Shown: one piece after another, positions 23,964-37,613 of the stretch
Position numbering within the stretch: position 1 is the first letter of the stretch
How the letters are laid out: every line of letters starts with the position of its first letter
Assembly: GCA_964019155.1 (NCBI GenBank)
Contig: OZ025243.1
Span: 32,911,028 to 32,975,027 of the forward strand
Source: Osedax fenrisi
Taxonomy: Eukaryota > Annelida > Polychaeta > Sabellida > Siboglinidae
Direction: 5' to 3'
DNA: 64,000 nt
Position numbers and translations under genes: made by a program
The notes under the pieces: generated by a model
Told to the model about the DNA's origin: nothing
What the model saw: the letters and a program-made list of their open reading frames with translations, nothing else
The model's database searches: none

Positions 23964-24790
23964 GAAAGCTGAGCTATTTACCAATATATATTTTAAAGCT
24001 ACTTTATAATTCTTTGTTTTTGCCTCATATCATGTATGTTTTGAAATGTGGGGAAATAATTTTAATAAAAACCATCAATGTATTTCAACTCTACTAAAAA
24101 AGGCTGTTCGAATTGTAAATAAAAATATCTTTAAAATTGTCAATAATATTATAGCTCGGTCTAGGAGTATAAAATTCATTGGTTTAATAATGTATGATAA
24201 GTTGTCCTGGAAATAACAATTCAATACTGTTAAATAAAAACTATATTATGGAATAGCAATACTACGTAAATTAAGTAACACACTATCTATGCATATCCTA
24301 AAACTTATTTATTATTTTATATTGTACAGAAATCTAACTTATTGTACCCATATATAGGATAACAATTATTATTCATAAATGAATGTAGAGCATAAAATAA
24401 AATGATATAGACTAATATTTATATTGAAAAGCCGAGTTAATACAACTATATTAATAACAAGATTATTTCTTTTGACAACATTATATTCTATACAATATGT
24501 ACAATTATGTATATGAGTATATCCTAGAGTATTTATAAATGACTTTCATAGCAATATAAAAAATATGTTTCATTTAAAATTAAATAAATATTCAATGCGT
24601 AATACTAATACATTCATTTTACCCATGATCTATAATAATATTAATACATTCCATACAGTATATTACAGACCAGTAAGCTGGAACAGCATTACATCATCAA
24701 TAAAATAAAGTAAATATATGGATATATTTTTTAAAAGATTAAAATATGAATTAATTTGTATATGAATTATCTAAATATATTCAGTTTATT
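23630..24790 (+). pseudogene. CR1/Rex-like LINE RT fragment, C-terminal half
   Basis: Decayed reverse transcriptase across frames: polymerase box FAED (23637-23651) followed by TSVSISEPSN, FTNNRLILNIDKK, then after a (TA)n a block resembling YHVCFEMWGNN with LLKKAVRIVNK. The C-terminal RPVSWNSITSSIK block lies near 24670. This order (FADD, WGN, KKAVRI, WNS) is the usual tail of CR1/Rex-type ORF2. Multiple stops and frameshifts; the 5' part is missing. Confidence 0.7.
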
Positions 24791-25044
24791 AACATTTGAT
24801 TTTATTTAAATTTGTTTTTTTTGTGTGTGTTTTTTTTATATTTTATTTTTTGTTAGAATTGCTTTATCATTGTTATATTATTTTTATATATAATTTGATT
24901 CGTATATTCAAGTGGATATCGTAATGTGTGTGTTGGATGCTTGGTGATAGGTATCCGGTAGTAGGGATGCCAGCAGCTTATATTGTGGCGGAAAATAGGC
25001 GCCCACGACATAGAATTTGGTGGACCCTTTACCTGAAAGTTGAA

Positions 25045-25080
<36 letters not shown>

Positions 25081-25540
25081 TTATTTATTATTGTAATTTA
25101 TTGATTTTAAAAATAAAATAATATAGTTCACATCATAATGAATATAAAGTAATGATTGCTATTTATTTTAACTATAATTTTAATTCTTCTTCTTAGCAAC
25201 ATTCCTTATTATACAATTGACTATATTTCTATGTTTATATCAAATATAAACTGTCCTACTCTTGTTAGTGGTAATATTTCAGATATTATATTTTTTCTTA
25301 GAAAGATCCCTCTTCATTATATTTGTTCATGTATATGCTATGATTTTTTTTCTAATCCTTTTACCTGATTAAATATTCAATTCTTTAAAAAGTATCTTAC
25401 TTCTAAATACTTGATATACTATTGAGAGCTCAGAAACCTATATTATATTGAACATGGCTTTATATCTTATATAATTTATCAACTAACAATATATATATGT
25501 TGGCCTAAATGGATATATATATATATATATATTTTTCCCC
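24791..25540. other. Gene-free, AT-rich
   Basis: Contains a small GC-richer patch (24900-25035; tatccggtagtagggatgcc, ggcggaaaataggcgcccac) of unknown origin, (TA)n tracts near 25045-25080 and 25512-25531, and an open frame at 25156-25368 with no recognisable motif. Confidence 0.4.
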
Positions 25541-26740
25541 TTAATTCACTGGCTCCTATTAAATCATATTATTATACTTTCCATCCTTATTCGCTTAATT
25601 TTTTTTCTTATCTTTCAAAATTAAAACGATCCTCAAGGAAAATTAGAAGTTATAACAGATAAATTAGAATAAATCTGACAGAAATGTACTTACAATGAAC
25701 TATTTAACAAATATTTATAAAACTTAATATACTAAATTATTCTTTAATGTTACTTCATATATTAAATAATTATCTTCAAAACGTTCCAGAATTTCTGACT
25801 GTATTAAACCTTGCTAGCGATACACATAAGTATGACTATCCATCGTATTTTCATATTCAACATATATCTTGTAAACTTTCTAGTGTTCATTACTACAATA
25901 ACTGAAATCAATAAATGTATTATGACAACCAATTCTATTTCTCCAATAGATTCACTTCCCCTGATTATTTTCAAAAACCTGGATAATACAATCAATATAC
26001 TATCTAAACTTTAATTTCTAAATCACTTAATAATGGCATTATGGATAAATTATTGAAATAAGCTATTATCAAAAACTATACTGAATAATACGTAACTCTT
26101 TATTGATGTGCTGACAAATTACACATCCATATTCCAACTTCCAATTATTAGTAAGATTATGTAACGTATATTACGCCGCCAGCTAATATATTATTTTAAA
26201 GCTAAAACTATGAATAAGCCCTTCCAGAGTGCATAGTTTGAAATAAATAGCACTGATATAAAAAAAATTAGACGGAATATTCGCACTTCTATACGATTTA
26301 ATGATGATGTTTACTCTGCTTAGCACAAAATAAAATATTATTAATAGGTAAGTCTGGATATCTTAATAATTTTAACATCGACAAGTATTAACGTAAATCA
26401 GAACATTTTATTATATTCTATTATAAGGATGTTCTAATATAAATGTATTCGATTATCATACATTCTACTCCATTTTTACTCGAACATGGATTATTTTACC
26501 ATATGATTTACGAAATATTAATTATCGTATTGTTTTAAAATTTAATTTAAAAATATTAAATTATGAATTATACCTTTTTATTCATATATGATTTATTTAT
26601 ATTTTATAATATATTTTTATTGACTACAATTTTTAAAATAAATTATTTTATTTATATTTGTTTTTATTTTCGTTATTACCAATGTGGGCTTCCGCTATAT
26701 TCGGTGTTATTAAATAAACTAATTCATTCATTCATTCATC
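25541..26740 (+). pseudogene. LINE ORF2 remnant, strongly decayed
   Basis: Reading across frames gives pieces typical of LINE RT: KLKRSSRK-type endonuclease/RT linker, LPIISKIM then RILRRQLIYYF (RT finger, near 26130-26200), a NIRTSIRFNDDVYS block (near 26280), and a C-terminal WIILPYDLRNIN with IVLKFNLK (near 26490-26555). The order is correct but nearly every segment is in a different frame. Clade uncertain. Confidence 0.5.
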
Positions 26741-27790
26741 CGATAATAAATTATACTTATTGATTCTTCATTTATTTACGTTCATTATATATATATATAT
26801 ATATATATATATCAGTAGTATCTTTATTTTAATATGTAACTATATATAAACTATTATATTATATTGTATAATAATATATAGTATTCTAGATAATGTATAT
26901 ACGTATTAGTATTTGTTACTCGATTGATTTATTTTATATTATTTATCCTTTTAACTTTTTATAATTTTATAACTGATTGATTATTCGACAATCTCTGATA
27001 CATTATTCATTAATTTTATAATGTATATAATTCATATATATAATTTTAAATAACATATTATTAATATAAAGATATCATATATTTATTAAATATTATCTTG
27101 TAGGTAGAGATTTCGTATACTTCTTTATCTGAATTTAATAATATATTATTAAATTAAAAATATTGATGTTAACATTTTATTACACATATAGATATATATA
27201 TATATATATTCAATTATTAAACATACAGATATTATAATATATATTTAAATAACGATATCATATATGCATCGAATGTTAGCAAGGTATATTCACAAACAAT
27301 GTTTTATACTTTTCTATATTACTATACCATGAATCAATATAATATGTAACACATTAAACATTGCAATAGCTAATTTAATTAAATTTAATTAAATTAATAC
27401 TTAATTTAAATAGAGCAGAATAAATTAGTATAACTTTAAGTGATATAACTAGTATTAACTTTATATCGTTAGAAAAAACTAAAATTTACAAATAAATCAT
27501 AAAAAGATATGAAACACTTATTTTATTTAGTGTGATTAATTCATATATATATATATATATATATATATAAATCAACGATATTATATGTCTAAACACTCAT
27601 TTCCAGAAAAGACATGGTCTATTATGTACGTACAATGTATATATATACGTCGTACATTAGTATAAGCTAAACATAGCATCTGGATATCCCTCCGATTATA
27701 GCCAATATTCGGTAAATAAATTCACTCAATTCATTCATTCAATACAATTCTCCAAATGATTTTAAATCACAGTTTGACTTCTAAATAGTG
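26741..27790. other. AT-rich gene-free stretch
   Basis: Several short (TA)n tracts (26788-26811, 27194-27208, 27546-27569). No coding or terminal-repeat evidence. Confidence 0.5.
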
Positions 27791-27797
27791 AATAACT

Positions 27798-29135
27798 ATG
27801 AATAGTGTAAAAAATGCAGAGCTTTTAACTATTTTAATAGAATTTTCTAATCACTGTATAATAAAATCAGATATAAAATTGAGACTTAGAGCTAATAAAA
27901 ATAAAAATAGTAAATGCAAACCATATGTTTGGACAAGATTGAAACATGATACTGAAATTAAAAATACATTTATTGTTATAGTGAACAAATGATTCTCGAG
28001 CTTTCAAAATTCTGATGCAGAATCTTCGTTATCTGAAAGTACAATATATACATATTTTGTAAAACATGCAAAGATGCAGCCCATAAAGTAATACCGTTAA
28101 AACCCAAATTTAACAAAAAACGACTATCCTGGGAAACATCAAACATCTGTCGGCAAAAAATCAGATCATATATTCAATAATCTTGATATAAAAATCTGCC
28201 TTTTCTCGAAATAAGAATTGATGAAAGTAACAAATAATATATCAAATGGAAAAGTAGTAGGTTTGGACTAAATACCAGATGATTTGGAAATAAGATGATT
28301 TTAAATAATTTGTGTTAGAAATTCTGTACTCATGTGTAATATTTCCAGGAACCTATAGTAAATTGAAAAAATGGATTTATACTTCCTTTCCTAAAAAAGA
28401 TACCGTTCCATCATACAAAACTACATAGGAATTACTATAACAGCAATCGCCGCAAAGATATATAACCTGATATTATTGAACAGGATTATGCTAGAAATTT
28501 TTCAATCATAGGAAAAAATAAAAATTAGATCTTCCAACAAATAGATCCACAACGGGACTAATTATGACTATTATACTAATTTTAAGAGTAAAATCTGTAA
28601 TAACCTGCCATAAAATAAGTTGCCTTTACCATAAAATAACCATGCCCTAACTTTAAGATCCATTGATATTTAAAAAGCTTTTGACACGATACAAAGACAA
28701 AAGATGAAATAAATACTTTTAAAGTACGCTATACCAGACGAATAGGTTTGTGCAATTATTATGATCTACAGGAATACTCGCTCAATGGTTCGCTCACAAG
28801 ATAAATATACCCCTTACTTTATAATAACAACTAGGGTTGTAAAGGGTGATACATTTCACCATTACTATTTATAATCTGTCTCGACTATAATCTGAAGACT
28901 TCATTGGATAATAACCGAGAGCTTTGTTTTTCTCAACATAGAGAAAATGCAGATGATACGGTATGAATAAATTATCTATACGGACTATGCTGATGATTTT
29001 TACGTAATAAATACTACTCTGAATAATGCTAATATATTATCACTGAAAATATAATCATCCGTAAAAGAAATTGGAATTTACATTAAATCTGACAACACTG
29101 AATATATCAATATCAATCAGAATAACAACATGAAA
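27798..29135 (+). pseudogene. RTE-clade LINE fragment: EN-RT linker and RT
   Basis: The linker open frame (27798-27992) reads LRLRANKNKNSK, KPYVWTRLKHDTEIKN. It is followed in other frames by FQNSDAESS, a KTCKDAAHKVIPLK block and KKRLSWETSNICRQK. RT pieces: PFPKKDTVPSYKN, GITITAIAAKIYNLILLNRI (near 28440) and a late YADD box at 28986-28997 with EIGIYIKSDNTEYI. This composition is characteristic of RTE elements. Many stops and indels; endonuclease missing. Confidence 0.75.
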
Positions 29136-29525
29136 AGTATCTGTTGAAGAATGATCAATTAAGTAGAATATTTTAAATATCGACATGGTAAGGTAAGTAA
29201 TATATATATATACATTATTTAAAATATTATTATATATAAACTTATAGATAATATACAAACAAGTTTAATACTTATTGGATTCGTCCTGATCTATATAATA
29301 CATATATTAATATTAAATTAATATTAAATTCATAAATTTTAATATATAATTAAATATTATAATTAATAAGTTTACTATGATTATTATAATTATAATTGAA
29401 ATTATGTATCTATCAATATATGTTTAAAAACAATTCTTTAGTTATTGAACAGACTAATATTTATGTAAATTATAATATTTTCTGTTTATATTGAAATAAA
29501 TATGTTTGATAACATACACAATTGC

Positions 29526-29570
<45 letters not shown>

Positions 29571-29600
29571 CCGCGACTATGTTTAATAATCATGTTTATA
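29136..29600. other. AT-rich gene-free stretch with (TA)n at 29530-29563
   Basis: Nothing beyond the microsatellite is recognisable. Confidence 0.5.
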
Positions 29601-30112
29601 CTTTAGGTAAATCTTTACTGGTAAAATTCCTAAAACTAATACATATATATTTCAATTAGAACTAGTAAATTCAAATAATTTTTATTTGTACCCTATTTAT
29701 ATTTCTGAAATTATAAATATTGTGAAAAATTGCGCTATGAAAACTTATAAAGACTTATTTGAAATTTATATAAATTTAATAAAAAATACTATAGATGAAA
29801 TCAAATATATATTGCCACACCCTTTTAATATTTCGATTTTTAAAGGTTCTCCACCAAATATACTTAACAAAATTCAATGTATAGTTTTAAAAAAAAGGCA
29901 ACACAACTTTACTTGGTAACTAGACCACTTTATCTATTATCACAATTTTCCAAAATATTTGAAAAGATTATTAAAAATCGAATATATGAATTCATGAATA
30001 TATTTTCTAAGATTAACGAATCTCACTTTAGATTTACTCAAAATAGTATTACAAATGATGCTTTAAATTATTTTATGGAAAATATTACTATTATTTGGAA
30101 AATATTTTTTAA
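29601..30112 (+). pseudogene. CR1/Rex-like LINE RT fragment, finger domain
   Basis: Two overlapping open stretches in different frames read as one RT N-terminal part. The first (29686-29919) has PIYISEIINIVK, a DLFEIYINLIKNTIDEI block and KKRQHN. A frameshift near 29890 leads to LYLLSQFSKIFEKIIKNRIY, INESHFRFTQNS and TNDALNYF. These match the conserved NYRPISLLS...FEK and QFGF...S blocks. The polymerase box is absent: the copy stops in AT-rich DNA at about 30110. Confidence 0.7.
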
Positions 30113-30491
30113 ATATTGTATACATAATAATTTTAATATATTTCATTTTCTTTAATTTATTTTAAACTTAATGAAGTAATTAATCTGGTATGAACATTTT
30201 TAATTTTTAATTTATTTTATTACTTTCTTTATAATATACACATTTGAAATATTTGAGCTTTTACTATTTTATATAAATATTCCAATTGGCATTTATTCTG
30301 TTTAGAATATATTATATTTTACATGTAATTATATGTTATGTTAATATTTATTCATCAATATCTATTAATTTATATGAATTTCATATAACTTATATAGTAA
30401 TAATAATGACATATTTAATTTACTGAACATATATGTTTATATGTATGTGTTTATGCATGTACGTATGCGTGTATATATGTATATGTGTATG
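30113..30491. other. AT-rich gene-free stretch
   Basis: No coding signal; ends in a tatgtatgtgt-rich tract next to the MITE. Confidence 0.5.
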
Positions 30492-30731
30492 CCCAGTATT
30501 CAAGGCTGCAGTTAAACTGCGGTTTAACTACAGTTTTATCTGCAGTTAAACTGCAGATAAAAACTTCAGTTAAACTGTAGATAAAACTTTAGTTAAACTG
30601 CAGATAAAACTGTAGTTAAACTGCAGTTAAAACTGTAGTTAAACTGCAGTTTTATCTGCAGTTTAACTGCACTAAAAAGTTGACAACAAATTGAGAATAA
30701 CTGCAGTTTAACTGCAGCCTTGAATACTGGG
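30492..30731. mobile_element. 240-bp inverted-repeat MITE built of CTGCAG/TTTAA modules
   Basis: Left end cccagtattcaaggctgcag matches the right end read on minus; the inverted match is perfect over 29 bp (30492-30520 with 30703-30731). The interior is made of short alternating modules of ctgcagttaaactgcag and its complement, so the whole element can fold repeatedly. No ORF of known type. Flanks are TA-rich, so a short TA-type duplication is possible but unproven. Confidence 0.75.
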
Positions 30732-31257
30732 TATATAACTAGAATAAATATATTAATTAATAAAATAAATATTTTGTACATCATTGAATCAAAAATTAGT
30801 TTAACTGAATAAACAGTTGGTTTATTAATTGGTATTTGTAGATCTATCCTCCATTATTTGTGATCGAATAACCATTAATAATGATGTTAAATAAAAAATA
30901 TGTATATCAATATAAATAAAAATTGATTTTAAAATAAAACATTTTATCTATTTAATATTTATTTCGTTAATCATAAATAAATAATATAAAATAGATATTT
31001 TACAAAATTTAAACAATGTATCTGCAATGAAATTTATATTTTAAAATTTAATTAAATCTATTAATAATCTTAATATATTAATTAATATATAATATTATAA
31101 AATTTGCATAAATCGTATTTTATTTTCAAAAAAATTAAAAACTTTGTGTTTTATTGGCAAATCATTTTCGTATTATTTTCGTAAATTATTTTCAAATAGT
31201 TAGAAAATTAGAAAAAAAATTAGAGTTTTAAAAAATCAGTTTATATGTTATATGTTC
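30732..31257. other. AT-rich unique spacer
   Basis: Lies between the MITE and the related array; nothing coding. It might be interior of one larger element bounded by 30492 and 32249. Confidence 0.4.
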
Positions 31258-32249
31258 AACTGCAGTTAAACTCCCGCTATAAAACTGCAGTTATACGTCA
31301 CTAGAATAACTGCAGTTAAACTGCAGTTTTAAAACTGCAGTTTATATGTGATCAGTTTAACTGCAGTTAAACTGCAGTTATAAAAATGCAGTGTATATGT
31401 GATCAGTTCAACTGCAGTTAAACTCCTGTTATAAAAATGCAGTTTTATGTCACAAGAATAACTGCATTTAAACTCCCGCTATAAAACTGCAGTTATACGT
31501 CACTAGAATAACTGCAGTTAGACTGCAGTTTTAAAACTGCAGTTTATATGTGATCAGTTTAACTGCAGTTAAACTGCAGTTATAAAACTGCAGTTTATAT
31601 GTGATCAGTTTAACTGCAGTTAAACTGCAGTTATAAAAATGCAGTTTATATGCGATACTTTTAACTGCAGATAAACTTCAGTTATAAAATTGCAGTCATA
31701 CGTCATAACAATAACTACAGTTAAATTAGAGTTTAAAAAACTCAGTTAATATGTGATCAGTTTAACTGCAGTTTTATGATACAAGAATAACTGCAGTTAA
31801 ACTGCAGTTTTAAAACTACAGTTTATATGTGATCAGTTTAACTGCAGATAAACTTCAGTTATAAAACTGCAGTTATATTTCACAATAATAACTACAGTTA
31901 AATTAGAGTTTTAAAAACTCAGTTAATATGTGATCAGTTTAACTGCAGTTAAACTGCAGTTATAAAACTGCAGTTTTATGATAAAAGAATAACTGCAGTT
32001 AAACTGCACTTTTAAAACTACAGTTTATATGTGATCAGTTTAACTGCAGATAAACTGCAGTTATAAAACTGCAGTTATAAAACTGCAGTTTTATGTCACT
32101 AGAATAACTGCAGTTAAACTGCAGTTATTCTGTAGTTTTAAAACTGTAGTTTTAAAACTGCAGTTTAACTGCAGTTAAACTAGTGTAACTGCAGTTTGCA
32201 CGAGTTACTCGAGTTAAACTGCAGTTTAACTGCAGCCTTGAATACTGGG
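31258..32249. repeat. Tandem array of ~50-55-bp CTGCAG modules ending in the MITE terminus
   Basis: Roughly eighteen units alternate between types ending atgtgatcagttt and types ending gtcactagaataa, each holding one or two aactgcagttaaactgcagt motifs. The right end, ctgcagccttgaatactggg at 32230-32249, is the same terminus as the MITE at 30731. No matching left terminus is seen at the array start. A (TA)n follows at about 32296-32329. Confidence 0.8.
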
Positions 32250-32287
32250 TGTATGTGTATGTGTATGTGTAAGTGTATGTATATATT

Positions 32288-32333
<46 letters not shown>

Positions 32334-33375
32334 TATGTATGTGTATATATATGTATATTTATTTTTTTTAAATACGTCAACATAATGTTTTTAAAGTTTT
32401 ACTAATTTTTGTTATATTGCATTATTTATCACTATTTCTTATTTTGTTGACTAATTTATATTTATATTATGTTATATTACTACCAATTACTATTTAATAT
32501 GTTATTTAATAATGATGAAATTTGAATATGAAATTATGAGTACAGTACAAATATATATTAATGACATTATACTTTAATAACATCAATACATATACTAAAT
32601 ATGGTTATTTAAATTTAATATTAAGCTTCAATAACTTTTATCGATTTTAAATTTTGATTAATGATATGAACATTGTTCAGTCTTGTATAAAATCGATGAG
32701 AGGGATTGAATTATTGGATATAACTCGGCTTTTTTTTTAGTTTGCATGGGTAGGTATCATTTAAAATATGTTATTATTGTAGCAAGTGTAGCTATAATTG
32801 TTGTGTATTGTTTATTGGGTTATGCTCATATTATGTTTTTCAGATTTGAATAATTTATTATCTTACTCATCCCTATGTTTTTGTTACAAATTTTAAATTT
32901 ATTTATAAACATTATTTTTTTAATTTTTTGTTTTAAAGTATTATAATACTTATATTTTACCATCATAATTTAAATACAATCTATATAGTTAATTTTTTTT
33001 ATTACTATACCCATACTTTTTTTTTCAACGGATAATCAAAATCTGTGATTCAATATCTATCCGAGTTCTTATACCAAATTCTGAATTATATATATGTATA
33101 ATATATACATAATATTTGGATTAAATAAAAATATTATTTAATAGTTTTTCATAGTTTAAATTTAATAAAAATAATATATTATGTTTATATTTAAAAACAA
33201 AAATAAATTAACATTATTAACAAAAAAGTATATATTTAGAAGACAATTTTTAAAATAATTTTCTAAATTATTTCATAATATAGGTCCGTTATAAAATATA
33301 CTAAAATATGTTATTTGTAACTTATATGGTGGTATAACAAATTTATATTGAATTCTTTGAATAGAGTTATTTTTT
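32250..33375. other. AT-rich gene-free stretch
   Basis: No coding or structural signal apart from short microsatellites at its left edge. Confidence 0.45.
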
Positions 33376-34330
33376 TAAGAAAAAATATAGATGTATATGG
33401 AGATATTGATTTATTATTTAAAACATTATACATAATTAATATTTTTTTACATTAATATATATCCTTAAATTTCAAAATATTTAATGAATTATAAAATGCA
33501 TCATCAAAATTAATTCTATTTTGTAAATTATAAATATCAAGTAGGATATAAAAAGCACACTCATATATCTTTATTTTTTAATATAATAATCTTATTTTTA
33601 TTTGATGTATACGTATTTCCCCATATAGTAATACAATAGCTAATATTAGGTAGGATGAAATCAATATATAATAATTTAAGTGATTTTATACTTAATGAAA
33701 AGTAGAGTTTATGTAATATTGCTATGAATGTTTATACTCTGTCAAATATAATTAATGTGGGCTTTCTAGTTAAGTTTAGCATCAATATATATTCCTAAAA
33801 ATGTATATCATTCTACTCTATTCAATAGTTTATTATCATTATAATTATTATTATAATATGTATTTGTATTATCTATTATTATGTAGCAATATTTTTCAAT
33901 ATTTGTTGTTAATTTATTCATAATAAGTCAATTTTTTAATTTTATGAATTCATTAGTAACTAATGAATTAAGATCATTAATATGTTTATGTTTATAAATA
34001 ATATCAGTGTCTTCAGCGAATAAAATAATTGAAAATGTATTAGAAAATAAATGCAAGTCATTCATAAATGATATAAATAGTATTCGTCTTAGGACTAAAC
34101 TCTGAGTTAACTCCATATTTAATATTTGTAATATCTGACTCATTATTAAAATATACGGTTTTTTGTTTCTTTTCATTTAAATAACTACTAAAACATCTGA
34201 AATCATAATTTGATAATTAATTTAATAAAATGTCATGATTAATTGTATCAAAAGCTTTCTTGTGGTCTATATATATATATATAAATATATATTGCCAATT
34301 ATTAATTTTCAATTCTCGAATAATTAACCA
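33376..34330 (-). pseudogene. CR1/Rex-like LINE RT fragment
   Basis: On minus: a SFSSYF/NERKQ-like region, then an open stretch at 34176-33928 with QSLVLRRILFISFMNDLHLF (the GVPQGS...FLIYINDL block), polymerase box FAED at 34009-34020 and INDLNSLVTNEFIKLK. Further down are KLLNRVE, TFLGIYIDAKLN (near 33800), a CITIWGNTYTSNKN-like block (near 33615) and LNILKFKDIY. Order and motifs match the C-terminal half of CR1/Rex ORF2. First catalytic Asp is Glu; many stops. Confidence 0.7.
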
Positions 34331-34413
34331 GGTAGAACTAGATAAGCTTTGCCTTTTATCTACCATTGGGTAGAATTCTAGTGCAGCAGTTCGCTAAACC
34401 TTCTGATTATATA

Positions 34414-34449
<36 letters not shown>

Positions 34450-34608
34450 ATGTATAAACCTTTATCATATACGCTATAACTCTGATTTACTCTCTTTTCT
34501 ACATAAGTAATATTAAATAAAATATAAACGTACAAATTATAAACTGATAATTTAGTATAATTGAAAATTAAAAGGTAATGTAAAATATATATATATATGA
34601 AATTTGAA
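34331..34608. repeat. Dispersed repeat end, then (TA)n
   Basis: gcagcagttcgctaaacctt followed by ctga and TA-rich DNA (34381-34410) matches gcagtagttcgctacatctt ctga at 3249-3272, also followed by (TA)n. The matched part is about 30 bp. It is probably the terminus of a repeat family that targets TA tracts. Confidence 0.45.
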
Positions 34609-34775
34609 ATTATTGATTTTTAATATATGAAATTAATAATTATTTATGTTATATGTAATTGATAATAAAAGTTTAAATTAATTATAATAATAGTTTTAAA
34701 ATACATGTCATTACATTCATACTTTAAATCTTATTTTATACTATAGAATTATTATAAAATGATTATATCATATAT

Positions 34776-34810
<35 letters not shown>

Positions 34811-34924
34811 AAAAAGTTTATAGTATTTCTTAAAATCTATTAAAATTTAGAAACACATACAACTATCGATATATTATACTTTCCATATCTCAGAAATAAA
34901 ATAAGTTATAAATGGTAAAATGAT

Positions 34925-34955
<31 letters not shown>

Positions 34956-35410
34956 TTATATATAATTATATGTATATATGTTAAATATGAATTGGTATAC
35001 AGTCAATTTTCGATATCCCATTATTTAAGTAACATAATGTATCCAATATATCGATTTTCTGAGATATAGAATTATTCTTATATATATTTACATAGGTATA
35101 AAATAAAATCATATATTTTACCATTTATAACTTATTTTATTTCTGAGATATGGAAAGTATAATATATCGATAGTTGTATCTGTTTCTAAATTTTAATAGA
35201 TTTTAAGAAATACTATAAACTATTTAATGTATACCTATATATAATTTAGCATTTTATAAGAATTATATAGAGTACAAAATAAGATTTAAAGTATAAATAT
35301 AATGACATGTATTTTAAAATTATTATTATATTTAATTTAAACTTTTATTATCATTTCCATTAAAATTTATTATAAATAATTATTAATTTCATATATTAAC
35401 AATCAATAAT
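34609..35410. mobile_element. Large foldback element, ~300-bp inverted arms
   Basis: 34609-34924 and about 35110-35410 are inverted copies. For example, tagtatttcttaaaatctat and cgatatattatactttccat on the left reappear complemented on the right, as do ttaatatatgaaattaataa and the far end. The spacer (about 185 bp) contains cagtcaattttcgatatccc and a shorter related piece, aatatatcgattttctgaga. The left arm carries an extra (TA)n near 34777-34805. No ORF. Origin as a foldback MITE or an inverted duplication cannot be told apart here. Confidence 0.75.
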
Positions 35411-35481
35411 ATAGAATATATTTATTATAATAATACATGCATATATATATTATAACTATAATAACTATATAATATTTCATT

Positions 35482-35521
<40 letters not shown>

Positions 35522-35577
35522 TATAATATAGTACATATTATGGTATATATACACATTTATGCTATTATATATTTAAG

Positions 35578-35610
<33 letters not shown>

Positions 35611-35903
35611 TATAAATGTATGTATTGGTAAAATATCATTTAGCCTTCTTATTTCCATTATTCAACATTTTATAATTAATAGTGTAAACCAATAATAATT
35701 ATCATGTATTATAATTATTAAATTTCGACAACATATTATATTCAATAATATGTTTGTAAACTTTAAAACTATCTACTGTCCTTCGCGCAACTCTTACCAT
35801 AATAATGTATTCCATTGTTTATTTTTGTCAAATTGTTAATATAATTTAATATATTTAAATCGAATATGTATTTGTATGTGCACTTATTTTAAGATAGTTT
35901 TTT

Positions 35904-35947
<44 letters not shown>

Positions 35948-37150
35948 CCTTTATTAATCTTAATATATACTAGATAGGAGCCAGTAAGAAATATTATAAC
36001 AAGAATGGGATAACCAATTGCTTCTTTCAAACCATATTCTATATTAAATATTTATATAAAAATTATATATAAATATAATTAATAACATTTATAAATAATT
36101 AAAGAGAAATACATTTTGTTAAAAATAATATAATATAATATATATACACAAATATAGATAATAATAATAATAAAAATAATAATAACATCAGATTTGGCAT
36201 AAAGCCTGGGTGAATGAAAAAGCATGGCTTGTCTAATCTTTCACCTATTGTGATAATGAGGAGAACAAATTAACTAAATAAAAGCATTAAACGAGTGTAA
36301 TAAATGATATAAAATTAATCAAAATAAAATAATCAAAATCAAAATTTGTAAAATATTTTTTAAAAATGTCGGTTAAAAAGTATAACAATACAATTTATAT
36401 TTTCGTATATACTGGCAAAATTCTAATAATATATAATTTATTATTAATTAATATTATATTAATTATATTATTTTTGGGTAGATAATTTACTTAAATAATT
36501 TAAAACCTCGTATCTGTATATTTTGTTATTTTTATTATTATAAGATGTAAACAATGACAGGGTAATTATAGAAGCAATGTTTCTTATCATGATAATTACC
36601 CCTTTATTAACATGATAAGTTTCATTATAGATAATAATAATAAATAAATAATAATTTTATAATATTATGATTTCCTATTTACATATATATGATAACAATA
36701 ATTAAAATATGATGACATTTATTATTTAACTAAATGTAGAGACCATGTAATAATATAAATAAATGATAAAATAATAAAATTAAAATCTAAGAAATACATC
36801 GAACATATAACATAGAATAACTAAATAGGATATAGTCAAGATTTAAATCTAAAAGAAACTAAAAGAGAGAAAAAAAAACAAATATATTAAATAATATATA
36901 GGTACATTGTTATAATAAAAATGAAACATATTATTATATTGAACATTTTTAATTAATTATTTTGTTTAATACAGATATTTTATAATTAATAATATATGTT
37001 TTTGTAATTTTATATTATGTCAGAAAGAAATAAATGTCAAAATAATAAAAATAATTTTAATTAAGGAAGAAAAAATAAAATTTGAAATTATTTTAATCAA
37101 TCTTTATATTATAATATAAGATATAATTTAAATTGTGCATTTATTTTAAT
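35411..37150. other. AT-rich gene-free stretch
   Basis: Several (TA)n tracts (about 35489-35517, 35580-35606, 35916-35941) and an ataataataataa run at 36160-36184. A small GC-richer patch lies at 36185-36260. No coding evidence. Confidence 0.45.
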
Positions 37151-37561
37151 CTAATTTTTTTTAAATAATTACATGGGGAATTCCGTATATATGGACTAAT
37201 AATTATAATACAGTGTGAATATGTATTTAATTTTGATTTAGGAATATTAAAGATATTTATGTCACGTATAGGATAAATATTATATTTGTTGCTAATATTA
37301 TTGATTATTATTATAAGTTTATATATATACCTAGGTGAACATTATTATATACTTTAAACATGAATTCGCAAGTATTATATTTTAATTCATTAAAGATAAT
37401 ATACTATTGAATTTAAATAAATAATTAGTATGATATAGATAAGGCTTATTATATATAATAAGAATACTTATTTTTTTTTATAAAATATTGATTCATAATG
37501 TGTTAGTCTTATAAGTATTACCTCATAATATTATACAAAAATTAATATGTGGTAACAAATT

Positions 37562-37613
<52 letters not shown>

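Noticed and set aside
30492..32249. CRISPR-like interpretation of the regular CTGCAG repeats
   Set aside because: Units are tandem with no unique spacers, in a eukaryotic repeat context, and end in a MITE terminus.
32180..32405. Tyr/Ile repeat frames on both strands
   Set aside because: Translations of (TA)n and GT repeats; no protein character. The same applies to frames at 23198, 42118, 44549 and 45832.
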